64,000 nt of DNA from Humulus lupulus (GCF_963169125.1 NC_084793.1:42279578-42343577); one strand, 5' to 3'. Counted from the first letter of the stretch, positions 47,990 to 59,912 are shown. The notes: generated from the sequence alone by a model not told the origin. Numbers and translations are program-made.

Positions 47990-50715
47990 TTGAGTAGTCC
48001 TGGGTCCCTCTCCCAAGGTAATCACTAGCTCGATTGTTCCTATTGCTGCCAATCCTTCTCCGGAAAATCCATATAGCATCATGGAGGTGGCTTTCAACTC
48101 GGTGACATATAAACCCATCTTTTCTAGCGTAGACCGGAACAACAGGGTCACCAAACTCCCATTATCGACCATTATCCTCCTAACTCTCCGGTTGGTGAGT
48201 TGGGCGGTTATGACCAGAGGGTCGTTATGGGGGAACTGGACGTGACTAGCATCTTCCTCGGTGAATATGATTGGTTGCCTCTCTAGTTGTTGTTACTTGG
48301 GTAGAAGCTGCTCTGGGACGAACTCCACTCTGTTATGAGCCTTCAATTCATTGACATATCTCTTCTGGCCACCTCTTCTCGTGCCGGCCAGATGGGGGCC
48401 TTCGGAGATCGTGGAGATCTCTCCTATCACAGGAGGAGGGGTGTCCTGATTTATCTGGGGCCTGGGCTGACTTATCAGAGCTTCTGGAGCCGGCTGACCG
48501 GCGGGAACTCTATTCCGCGCATATTGAGCCAAGGGTCCGGCTCTGATGAGAGTCTCGATCTCATCCTTCAAATGCCTACAATCGTCAGTGTTGTGGCCAA
48601 TATCGTTGTGGAATCGACAAAACTTGAAGGGGTCCCGCTTAGCCTTCTGGTGCTTCAAAGGCTCCGGCTTCTTCCAGGGAAGGCGAGCAGAGTTTGCTAG
48701 GAAAATGTTCTCCCTAGTGTTTGTGAGCTCGGTGTAAGTCGCGTAGACTGGTTTAAATTTTTCCACGGGTTTGTTCTTCTTTGGGCTATGCTGGCCACAC
48801 TTGCTGCTCCCTTTTCTCTTGCCTCCACCCAATTGGTTATTCTGTGTAACGGTTTGGGTCATTTTTAGGACATCTGTTCCCACTTCAGCGGGCTGATCAG
48901 GGGCTTGGCTGGTTCCCGCGGCCGATGCTCGCACCTCCTCCAGGTTTATCCATCCTTGGGCCTTATTTAAGAATTCGTCCACGGTGCTGACACCTTTTCT
49001 CTGTATCTCTTCCCAGAGTCTGCCTCCAACAAGGATCCCAGTCCTCAAGGCCATAAGCTTGGAACTATCATCTGCGTCCCTGGCTCGAGCCGCGACGTTT
49101 GCAAATCTGCTCAGGTAAGCTTTCAAAGGTTCCTCGGGCTGCTGCTTTACGTTTGTCATGGTGTAGGCTTTGACGCGGGCAGCCTGAGAAGCTTGGAATG
49201 CCCTCTTGAAGTCGGCAGAAAAGGTTTTCCACATGCTGATGGACTGCTTTTTATTCTGCTTGAACCATTGCCTGACTGGCCCAGTCAAGGTGGAAGGAAA
49301 TATCAAACACCTTAGCTCGGGACTGATGTTGTGGGCCATCATCAGGGTGTTGAACATACCCAAATGATCCGACGGGTCTCCGTCCCCATCGAATTTGGAC
49401 AAGTGGGGCATATGGAAACCAGGTGGATATGCCGTGGCTGCTATGCTGGGGGCGAAGAGCTCGAGTTCCTCCCTCGAGTTGTACTCATCTTTTTCCTTTT
49501 CCGATAAGAGCTTCCTCGTCAGCTCCTCCATTTGAGCTAGACACTCTAGGGTTTGGTCTTACTTACTTGGTTGTTCTGGGGCTGTTCAACAGCTCCAGTT
49601 CCATTGTAAGCATTAGGCGGGTTATTGTCCCTCCAACCTTGAGCTAGGTTAGGCGGGACATTCTCACTGTCACGTACTTCCGACAGACCCTCCCCTTGGT
49701 GAGCACGACTACCATTTCTAGCTGGATCTCCTCTCTGAGAGTTGAGGCGATCTCAGAGGTCGACCTGAGGGGTGGCCCGAGGGCTTTGAGCTAAACTCAA
49801 ACGATGGCGCAGGTCTTCGCCGGACATGCCACTTCGATGACTCCCGGTCCAGTAACTTCCGTTTGAAAAACTTGGAGCCCGCTGCTGAGGGTGAGGATCC
49901 GGGATTTCCCCATGCGCTCGGCTGCGATGGGAAGGACCGGCAGAAGGAGGATTTCTCCTGCTACTTCCATGAGCCGGAATGTCTCAGACTAGACGGGGAG
50001 GAGATGGGTATCTTATTGGTGACGGGGGATGCCTAACCAGTGACGCGATCCTAGTCCTGTCAGGGTGGATTAAGCTAGGTCGCGGCCGCTCCGCTCTACC
50101 ATTCCCCGTGTCCTGCGCTCGGCGGTCTGACTGTGGTGCAGGACAGTTGGCCGGGGCAGGCTGTCGTCGCGAGCCCTCCCCTGATCTCCTTCGCGAGCTA
50201 CCTCGAGCCCTCCTAGGTGCACTCGAGGGTGGGATCGAGCTAGGAGTTGAGGTCCGGACCGATCGGCTGAATTGCTGATCGACCCTAGGAAGTTCCTCAA
50301 ACATAGTTTCCTGGTGGTGTGACATGGGAGTAGATTTCGGAGTCAAGGTTCTGACCGACCGGTTGGGCCTGGACCGGTTATCCCGGTGGGACTTATGAGT
50401 CCCACTATGCCTCTTTCCGACGTTAGCGTCGGTTGTAAGAGGGGGTAATCGGGCCAAGACCTCTTCGATTTGCTTGTTTGCTTTCGACAACTGACTTCTC
50501 AACTGTGCATTTTCCATCTCTATCGCCGTGTAGAAATCCGGGTTCGGATTTGGCGGCCGGGGAGCCGAACTTCCGGTGTCGCCCTAGCCCATTGGCTGCT
50601 TTCCCAGTCGCTGCTGAACCTCGGGGTTTTGTTCATCGGATATGGCAGCATGGTGAGCCTCCTGCCCATCATGTTGATCCGCTTCATTACCATGCCTCGA
50701 ACGAGTAACCACCAT
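47990..50715 (-). pseudogene. Tat-like element gag and protease start, broken
   Basis: The first ATG (50713-50715) lies 55 bp past the LTR. The N-terminal part (VVTRSRHGNE...) has a stop at 50584-50586, then a basic, Arg/Ser-rich disordered stretch to a stop at 49984-49986. A frame change precedes the gag core (48293-49531), which has HLSKFDGDGDPSDHL, SAFKRAF-like and a CRFHNDIGHNTDDCRHLK motif (C-H-H-C). TAA at 48293-48295 separates gag from the protease start (MVDNGSLVTLLF), which has D-N-G at the active site and stops at the gypsy junction. Non-functional. Confidence 0.88.
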
Positions 50716-50751
50716 GGTTAGTTTTCTGCAATAGCACCAATCTAAATCCTT

Positions 50752-50769
50752 TCAATGAAAGCACCAAAC
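50752..50769 (-). promoter_or_regulatory. Primer-binding site of the Tat-like element
   Basis: Minus-strand GTTTGGTGCTTTCATTGA immediately after the 5' LTR, a sequence seen at this place in many plant gypsy elements. The cognate tRNA was not identified. Confidence 0.7.
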
Positions 50770-51543
50770 TGTTGACGCGATTCTTCGCCAACAGGTAATT
50801 ATACGAATAAACGGGATGAATTAGTGCTAAATAGTGAAACGTAATGTGTAAATAATTATATTCCAAACTGGCGAAATTAGTATGGTGGGAAGGTTATCAC
50901 TCATTTTTTAGGTGGTTCGAAGGTTAAAATCCCTCTACTCCACCAGTCAATATTATTGATATCTCTTGAGTATTCCTTACAGGGTGTTTCTTTACAATCA
51001 AAACGCCAACCCCTTGCAACGCCCAGGGTCTCCATATTTATAGGGAGAGGATATATGGGTGTTGGTAAAGGGGGTCATCCGTGACCTTCTTACCCATCAT
51101 GTCACCTCTGTGACACTTATGATTAATTCCTAAAACCTGACAATGAAGTGTTGTCTAATCGATAGGTAAGGGGGATAATGGGCCGCATGGCCCAAACCAG
51201 TCGTGGGGTGCCTGAACACGCACGTTTCTGCTGCGTGTCCGAGAATTCAGGAATGGAGCAGACATGTGATGTCTGATATGCACACGTTTACATTGCGTGG
51301 TTGACTTCACAAATGGTCGGGGGTGCCAGATCTATGCCGCACCTCGAGCTTGATGTAGCACCAGCTTGCGATATCTATACTGCTGAACCGATGCCTTCGA
51401 GCATACTTGCTAGCCCTTTGATTAGCTCGGGCTAAAGAGGTGAAGACTTGTAACAGCAGCTCCGGGTAGACGGTTTCCACGTGGCGGATTGAATTATGCC
51501 ATTTTCCAGCTCGCTAATAACTCGTGGATATTTAGGGCGTACA
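50770..51543 (-). repeat. Tat-like element 5' LTR (774 bp)
   Basis: Partner of 40804-41578, TGTTGACGCGATTC to GGGCGTACA, followed by the CCTAT duplication. Confidence 0.93.
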
Positions 51544-52345
51544 CCTATGTTTTTGCAAAGTATTATTTTGGTACCCTCTGTTTTCAATAATGCTAATATG
51601 GTACCCTGTATTTTAAAATTATACATATTTGACACCCTAGACTCAGATTTGATAGCTAAAATTTTGTCAATATGATCAAACTGTCATCAGTTATATGTAA
51701 TTAAGTAATTGAATTTAAATTTGAAACTTACATAATTGACAGCAGTTTGATTAAATTGGTAAAATTTTATTAATTAAATTTGAGTTTAGGGTACCAAATA
51801 TGTACGGTTTTAAAATACAGGGTACCATATGAGCATTATTGAAAACATATGGTACCAAAATGATACTTTACAAAAACACAGGGTACCAAATGGTTACCTA
51901 CCCATAAATATACGTATAAAAGAGTTGATGGAATATATTTTTGTGAGTTTTAGCTAAATATTATAGAGGAAATATATTACAAAATACATCACTAAAACAT
52001 AATTTTTTTTATAATTTACCTCAAACTTTTACATTATACCATAGACTTCTCTATTTTTTCTCTACATTATTTAAATATTATATTTTTTGAAAATATTTTA
52101 TTCATTTTATGAAATAAAATAATTAAATATAATAGTATCACACTCATATATATACAAAAGTTTATAAAAAAATAATAAACTAATTATAGCTTGATGAATA
52201 ATATTTCTCTACATATAGAGAAATATTATTCATTTAGGTAAAAAAATATAAGTTTACATCACTCATTAAAAAATTATTTAATTATTTTTTCTCTATATTA
52301 TAAAGAATAAAACATTTTACATCCTCTTCCAAATTTATTTATGGG

Positions 52346-54254
52346 AGAAAATGAGGGATATTTTTGTCAATAAATAATACTTTTATAAGATTTTATTTTT
52401 ATATTTTAGTGTGACGTAAAAGAGAGCCCGTGGGTCAATTGGTCTGTTTGTTGGGCTAATTAGACTCCGGATAAGAAGATAAGAAATAAAGGGTGGATAG
52501 GGTGAAGTGGGTGATGATCTGCTTCTCTGGGTTAGAACTAGATCAATACAAGTCACCAACCCATACTACACTGCCACCTCACTTCCCTTCACTGGATTTT
52601 CTTTTATCATGTATTTATATAAAAATAGTATTAAATAAAATGTAATTAATAAGCTCTGATAAAATGTTTTATTATTTGGTCATGCTGATCAAAATAAATA
52701 AAAAATAAAAAAAGTTGGTGATGACAAGAAATAATATCATTTTCATTTAAAGAAAAAAATAAAAATTATTTATTCCAAATAAAAGAAATGAATAGCTAGC
52801 CACTTCACAAAATTGGTGTGGTATATAAATATATATTTTTAGTTTAGTTTAGTTTAGTTGTATATACATTGCTGGAATGTCACTTTTGTTATTTAATATT
52901 TATATATATATATTTATATCTTTCCTGTTTTACAGAACAAGACGAATCTAAGATATTTTATGCTTTTCTTGCCGTTGGAAGACTATTAATATAAAATATA
53001 CAGTATATGATTATTCTTAGCTTTGTGCCCTAAAAAAAGTGAACATAAAAAATAAAGCTGTCAAATGGTGTTGTATCCAACTTTCGTTTGCACGCCGAAA
53101 GAGATTCGATAATTGCTGAAGTGTCTCTCAATTCCCATTGAAAAATTCGGATTTTTTTTACCGTTGATTGCCATAATATGATATAAAAAATGCTTTTATT
53201 TAGTTATCTGTATTTTAGTTAAATCTGATTATTAAAATTAACTATTCATCAGAAATCAGTCAATTTTTTTAATAATTTTTTTTACTCTTATTCTTTATAT
53301 TCATTATATTTTATTAATATTAATTTTGTATTATTTTTTTATTTTTAATTTGAAAATAAAAATATTATAAAGTAAATAAACTTATATTAATAGTAATAAA
53401 ACAAGAGTAAAATAATCTTATGCAAAAAAATTGGACAAAAATCAAGTATTATGTTTTATGTAAAACAAATAATATTATTATATTTTTTAAAATAAAAAGT
53501 ACATAGTCAAAATTCAAGAAACTAAAATAGTATTTTCTCTATAATATACTACATGAGTATTATTAATGTACATACTTTAGACGGTTAAAATCTCATTTTC
53601 TATCAAAGTACATAGTCAAAATTCAAGAAACTAAAATAGTATTTTCTCTATTACATTTTTTCTTTTCAAAAAAAAAAAAAAATATATCTGATGGTCCATG
53701 AATGTATTTTTAAAGAAAAAAAAACATCAAATAATCACCTTAATTCATGTTATTTTCAAACTTAATTTTCACATATTTCACTTTGGAGATGTGAAACTTT
53801 GACATGAAGGTTTTCATTTTAAAGCCACATCGTACAACCAAGTAAGAAGGATTGCCAAATGGGAATTACTCTCCAAACAAAAAAAGAAAAGAAACTTTTT
53901 AAGACATTCTTTTAAAAAGATAAAAGATAATTCTATTCGATAAAGCCAAACAAGAAAAGAATGATATTTTGTCAGGTGTCCAAAATAAACCCATGTTGTA
54001 TTGTATTGCATTATTTGTCTCAATGATTTTTTTTTTTCGATATTACATGTAAATATATTCAGAAGATTTAGTGGTTAGGGGTCCGTATGTTTGATAAAAT
54101 CAAACCACATGCCCACATGATTCCCTATTGTTTTTAATCCCTTGTTTGGTAGGACAGGTCACAGTAAAGATGGATTCAAGGCTATGGATTAGGTTAATCA
54201 ATTCTTAGCTTTTTTTTTTGTTTGGTATGGAGGAAACCATATGTTTGATAAAAT
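52346..54254. other. Intergenic AT-rich sequence with short repeats
   Basis: No gene seen. Contains (TTTAG)4 at about 52838-52858, a near-perfect 46-bp direct repeat (53498-53543 and 53606-53651) and an 18-bp direct repeat around ATGTTTGATAAAATCA (about 54087 and 54242). Open frames are short and AT-biased. Confidence 0.55.
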
Positions 54255-55739
54255 CATTCCAGCGTCCCAAAACTCTTGATAAGATTAAGAATTTTGATCA
54301 TTAGCGTGTTAGGAGGGCACATAGGGTAATTATGTGAATTTTATTATTATATGATTGAGTATACATGATTACGTGTATTAAATATGTTTAAATACCCGCT
54401 TTTGTTAAAAATGAGCATTTTCGTAATTTTGACCCGTTGATGGTATATTTGTAATTTTTATGTGTTATGTACTTGAGACCACATTATTATGTGGATATAT
54501 GTGATTTTTCGGCATGAGTGGATCCTTTCAAGCAGTTTTAGCAGAAAAGTCACAACGAGAAAAAATGTCTAGCTCAAGTCGAACCTAGGAATATTTTGGG
54601 AATTTCAATATTTTGGGATTATTGGGAAAATAAAAGCTTATTGATGGAATAATTGTGTTTGATGAGTCATAGTTATTTAATTGGGGTTAGTATTGTGATT
54701 AGAGTTGTAAGTTAAAATGATCAAAATGCCCTTGTAAGTAGTTAGTGGAGCAACTGAAGAGTAGGGGCAAAATAGTCATTTGACCAATAAGTAGAGAAAA
54801 TGACTAATTTTGAAGCTTAATCTTATCCTACACGTTCCAATGTATTTCTCTCTCTCAAGGAGTCATTCTTCTTCTTTTTCACTAACATGGCAAAATCAAA
54901 GGACTTAAGCTAGATCAAGGTGATTTTGAGGCTCTCTAGTGGATTTGAGATTCAAAGGAGGGAGTTGCAGTCGCTAGAATCCTCACTAACCAAGTGATTT
55001 TCAAAATTCATAGAGGTAAGCTATGGTTTGATGTTCTTCCTTGCTTTGATTGTCCTTGGTGGGAAATTTGGGGTTTAGTGTTTAAATTCGAAAATTAATG
55101 TGTGTTAGGTTGTTTGGGTGAGGTTAATGAGTATAGAAACCTGTTTTGGAGTTTAATTGGGGCTCGAATTCGGATTGAAACTACAAATTTTGTTGATTTT
55201 CGGATTGGGGCAAAAATTGGGTTTATAACCCTAAATTTGCAATTGGTAGTTTTGATGTGTAATTTATGGTGATTTGGATGTCTTGATGTTATATATCACC
55301 TGTATAATTTGTTTTGGGGTCAAAAATCATGCTTGGTAGCAGTTTAGATCAATTTGAGTTGAGTTTTGGTGATGGGAAATCGTAGAAAAAAAAAAACATA
55401 ATTGCTTTGTGACTTGAGCTGGTTGACCGCCCTAGGGCACCTGGTTGACCAGCTTGCGCTTTGGGTTGGCTAGGGTATTTGACCACCTGGTCGACCGACC
55501 TGTGCCAAACAGTGGACCGGCTGGTGCTGGCAGCCTAGTTTTGGAATCATTTTCATTGGGTTTTGATGGGTAACCTTGGAGATCATAAGCTAAGGTCCCT
55601 AGGACATAATTGTACATTAAAGAGTATTTAGAGCATAGTAAGGTCTATAGAAAAGTTATGATGGGTTTGTGGTTTGTGGGAAACTAAATCTACATTATAT
55701 TTTTGTGACTAGGGTTTCAGCGAGGCTCGTGGGGGAATC
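54255..55739 (+). repeat. Gypsy LTR, 5' part
   Basis: Resembles the other TGTAAYGWCCC LTRs (GTTAGGAGGGCA, GACCCGTTGA.GG, GACCACATTATTATGTGGATAT, GGCATGAG). Its first bases are decayed (CCAGCGTCCC) and it is cut at 55739 (GGGGGAATC), where relatives continue CGTGCTT. It has a CT-rich leader at 54846 and GGTTGACC/GGTCGACC words at 55430-55500. Confidence 0.75.
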
Positions 55740-57536
55740 TGTAACGCCCTAATTTGCTTACCTTGCAAAAATACCACTTTTGAACTCAACTTTGCAAAAA
55801 TACCATTTTTGTACTAAACTTAGTAAAATACCAAATTAATATTGAAAATACCTCAGTGGGTTTTGTTTCATCATAATAAAATGGAAGGATCCTTCAAAGT
55901 TCAAATCAAAACAAACAAGTCTTAATGTAAATCAAATAAAATAGCAACCACTGATTCAGAGTTCAAATACAAAATAGTAACTAAGGCTTCTTGGCGTCAT
56001 TCGGACTGATAGCTTGTTTGTAGCCCCTCACAGCATACACACATACTTGGAACCCACTTCGCTCATCATCCATACCAAGCTTATGCCACTAATTATTCCT
56101 TGAAGAGGAAGAGAAAAGGGGGGGGGGGGGGGGGGGGGGGGTGAGCTAATGCCCAGTAAGGAAGTAACAAACAATACAATCAAATGTCTTATATCAACAA
56201 TTTATCAATCATGATGTAATAGACAATACCCATGTTTCAACAATACAATATCAGTATTCAATATTTTGACAGATATAACTCATGTCTCAACACTAAATCA
56301 TAATATTAAATAATTATGCTATAATCATACCACACAATTCTGATAACCATCTAGAAGGGAAACTCCGCCCCAACTAAATAGGGAATTTAAACCATATCCA
56401 TCCCTAAGTTGAACCCGACATGTCTGCAAATACATATCAGGCTGTACACACATACTAACATTTCTCTCCTTCTCACAAACACATTCAACAATGTCAATAT
56501 TCTCAATACATTAACCAATGTACATATTCTCATACATTTAAAAATGTAAAAAATTCTAGACTTCCACCAAGTTAAACATAACCACATAAATACTCTCTTA
56601 CCTTAGGTTCAAGCAATAGGTAAGATAACAGTCTTCACAATGAGCCTAACATGAATACATAATTCATACAAGTTAGAAAACACACTTGTATCCTAAGTCA
56701 AGATCTTTTATTTTATTATATTCAGAGCTCTGCTTAACTCGTGTTGTGACAATACATTAACAGATTCATAAATTATTGGTTACTTCTATATGCTTTACTT
56801 ATTTCCAAGCACCAACAATTTAACAGATTTCTAGCATGCTCAATATTTATCTTGATCAACAAAGATTACATTCTAATATAAGACATATATGGTCGAACCC
56901 TATAGGCTATTTTACATGTACTAACAACACCAATATATGAAGAGAAATTCCTTACCTCGTAACATCCTTGGTCAAAACCCTAGAGAGTTGAGAGTGTGTT
57001 CTTGGTGTTCTTGGTGTTCTTAAGAGCCTAAACACAATACCAAGAACGTAATTACCATGAAGGAGAGGATTTGATCCTTTAGGAGAAGAAGATAATTATA
57101 ACAATGTAGAAACTTAAAAGAAAACTAGATTTCAAGAACAAGCTTACACTATGGTTTCCCGTTCTTCTTCTTCTTCTTCGAGCTATCTCTCTCTCTTTCT
57201 CTTTCTAAAATTTTGTGGCCCTCTGTCTCTTTCTCTTTCTCTAGTGACTGAAACCTTGGAATGGTGTGAAGAATGAGAGCTCTTGGTCCTTTATTTATAG
57301 GGATTGAAGGCCTTGGAGTGCAAGAATGAGTAAACAATCTCATTGATTGTCCTAAGCTAAAATGGTAATTTTCTATTCTTAATTTACCCCTGTGATTTCT
57401 GCACCCCAATCACATTACACTAAGGCCTTGTATCTAGTCTAAGTTCATGATTCTACACAAGAATGGAAACTAGTCAGATTTTCGCACCCACAGTGACTTG
57501 ACACCTTGCGACCTGTTTTCGACCATGTTGGCCTAT
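55740..57536 (-). repeat. Gypsy LTR in reverse orientation, 5' end missing
   Basis: On the minus strand it has a TATA (CCTATAAATAAAG, about 57300), a CT-rich leader (57149-57250) and the terminal AGGGCGTTACA at 55740. Bases upstream of about 57536 that would carry its TG start are absent. A run of 24 G lies at 56118-56141. Confidence 0.65.
56118..56141 (+). repeat. Homopolymer of 24 G
   Basis: Uninterrupted G tract inside the reverse LTR. It could form a quadruplex, and it could equally be inflated or shortened by sequencing. Confidence 0.8.
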
Positions 57537-57541
57537 GAATC

Positions 57542-59912
57542 TGTAATGTCCCAAATTCCCTAATGTGGTTTATGCTTGGATTAGGGGGCCAGGAGGGCCA
57601 TAATTGATTTATTATGCAATTATGTGATTAAATGCGTTATTATGTGGAATATATGATTATAATTGCATATCTGTATATTTATGTGCATGTTTATGATTTA
57701 TGGATGAGACCACATTATAATGTGGATATGTTCGAGCTATTCGGCATGAGACGATCCTAGAACGCAAGTTAGCGGTTTGGTCATAACGGGATTATTTTCC
57801 AGGCTCGGGGTAAGTCTGGAGGTAATTTGATGCTTAGTACATTACCGGGAATGAACGGGTAATGGGTTATGATTTAATTACTATTTGAGAATATTGGGAA
57901 TAATGGGAATTGGAGGACGTTAATTATGATTAGCAGGATAAGCGGGAAATGACTGTTTTGCCCTTGGGTGGCTGTATAGGAATTAATTGGGCTTAGGGGC
58001 ATTTTGGTCTTTTGACCAAGGGTTATATTTTAAACTAGATGGTTGTAGAAGGAATTAGACAGCAAAACAGAGTTTCATTCTCCTTCTCTCTCTCGATCAT
58101 CTCTTTTTCTTCTTCTTGGCTTGAATTTTGAAGTGAGCTTGAGGATCAAAGCTTGGGAATTAAAGCTTGAGGGTTTAGGCTAGTGATCATCCATTGAAGA
58201 GGATTCAAACTTGGGTTTAAGGTAAGATTTCAGCCATAGTTTCTAGTTTTTGTTCTGTTTTAAGGATAGTTTAAGGTTTGAGAGTTTTGATTGTAGAAGT
58301 GGTTCTTTGGTGTGGTTTTAAGTGTTATAAAGCTTAGGTTTTGTTGGTTGAATGATGGATATGTTGTGGTAATGTTAGCTGTGATTTTGGGATTGAATTG
58401 ATGAAGGTTTGGGTTGGTTTGAATTGAGAAAATGGGCAGGGGAGCTGGGTTCGCTAGGTCAAGTCGCGACTGAGTTCATGCAAGTGGCGACCTGGACCCA
58501 AGCCAGAGCCTCCCCTTGGCTCTGTTATGCAAACGCGCTGCAACCCACTAGGCCAAGTCGCTGCCTGCCCTTGATACCCTAGATAAAGGCTCTCTGTCTT
58601 GGGGGTGCGTCGCGACCAACTAGGCCAAGTCGCGGCCCGCCCTTTCCTTTTGTGCGAAGAGGGGTTTTCAAGGGTTTAGGCTCAGGGTTTCATTTCCTAA
58701 GGCTCAGGATCAAATTTACTAACCGTTTTAGTACGACTCGAGGCATCAGGAGCTGGTTTTGGACCATGAACCTTTTATTAATTATTTTTATTGATGGGAT
58801 TTCATAATTGGTTATGGCTAGGTGACTACTAAGTAACTTAAGGACCGATCGTTCTTAAAGGTCGTTCTTTCATTATTTCACGCTCGAACCAGAGGTAAGA
58901 AAACTGCACCAGTATATGACATGCATGGTTATTGATGAAGCATGTTGAGTGCTCTATATATGGACATTGATTGCATAGTAAATGCATAGCATATTTGCTT
59001 ATCTATGTATGACATTGATTTATTAGTCAGAGAACGACAATGGTGTTTAGTATTGATCCTGAAGCTGTGACTTATCAGTCAAGTTCAGCGGTGATATGAG
59101 CATTGGTCATATGGTATAGGCTTAAGAGTAAATTAATGTGTTTAACATAGGCCGAAATGATTAGATCTAATCAACATGAGTATGAAATGCTTGACCGACC
59201 CTAAGTTTGGTGAAGTCTAAAATCGCTTGTCTAGTCTAAAGGCTAGTTACGTAGAGCTAGCGCCAAAAGGCTCAAGTGACTGAACGTGACATGGCTTAGG
59301 GTCGAAAGCCCCAGAGATAGACTTATCAGTCATCTATACAGAGATAGACTTATCATTCATCTATACAGAGATAGACTTATCAGTCATCTATCCAGAGTGT
59401 GACTCATTAGTCACCTATCTGATTAGGGATGCATGCCCCAGAATGATTACCAAAATCATTTATTGATATTACATACATTCAGTAATAAGTTTTCTTGTAG
59501 AGCCTTGGCTCACGGGTGCTATGTGGTGTAGGTAAAGGGAAAGAAAACCTCACCCAGCCTTGAGTGGAGAGCTTAGGTGGCGATGTGTACATGTGCGGCC
59601 GCTTGACCACCACAGCCAAGGTGTTTCTCAGAGGAACTAGGGGTTAACTCTATTTCTGCCGCTTAGGTCGGCGGGTTGTAATTTTTATACTATAATGATC
59701 ATTTTGGATTGTAAATTACTTTGTAAGCACTTTTATGGGCCCATGTACAATTTAATGTTTTAAATAAAATATATTCATTCCTTTTAATCAAGATTTTTCA
59801 CCTTAGCCTATTAATAACACCTAGATGTACTTTATAACCAAATGACTCGTTTAGTGAGTTAAGCACTGTTTAAAGTCCATAGTAATGGTCTTGGAGTAAC
59901 CAGGGTGTTACA
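57542..59912 (+). repeat. Gypsy 5' LTR (2371 bp)
   Basis: TGTAATGTCCC to AGGGTGTTACA, with a primer site directly after. Relative of the lone LTR 4787-7211. Contains GTCGCGAC words (58455-58640) and the GACTYATTAGTC array (59310-59420). The 5 bp before it are GAATC, also found before the LTR at 55740. Confidence 0.9.

Larger units (their letters stand above)
40804..51543 (-). mobile_element. Tat-like, gag-bearing LTR element with a gypsy element inside, TSD CCTAT
   Basis: LTRs 40804-41578 and 50770-51543, with CCTAT at 40799-40803 and 51544-51548. On the minus strand: primer site, gag, protease start, then a truncated gypsy insertion instead of RT and integrase, then a 3' region and polypurine tract. 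Gag resembles the Tat/Ogre branch and the TR-GAG non-autonomous elements of dicots. Protease sequence next to gag suggests pol was once present and lost. The LTRs differ at roughly 4-5% of positions by eye. Confidence 0.9.
40778..51903. mobile_element. Foldback transposon FB-2 (381 bp unspliced from its insertion), TSD ATAAA
   Basis: Left piece 40778-40803 and right piece 51549-51903 form an inverted-repeat element. Arms carry units opening TTTGGTACCCTRTRTTTT, three or more per arm. ATAAA lies at 40773-40777 and 51904-51908, and MITE copy A shows the unoccupied ATAAAT site. The arm design mirrors FB-1 although the word is GGTACCCT here and GGACCCT there. It is split by the Tat-like LTR element. 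Confidence 0.8.
33982..52345. mobile_element. Tourist-like MITE copy B, split over 18 kb
   Basis: Pieces at 33982-34091, about 40672-40777 and 51904-52345 match, in order, the reverse complement of copy A. The left end is GAGCACTCTCAATGGG after TAA; the right terminus is decayed. The gaps hold CACTA (34092-37862), a gypsy remnant (37872-40670) and foldback FB-2 with its contents (40778-51903). About 200 bp of the MITE between the first two pieces is missing, presumably deleted. Confidence 0.7.
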
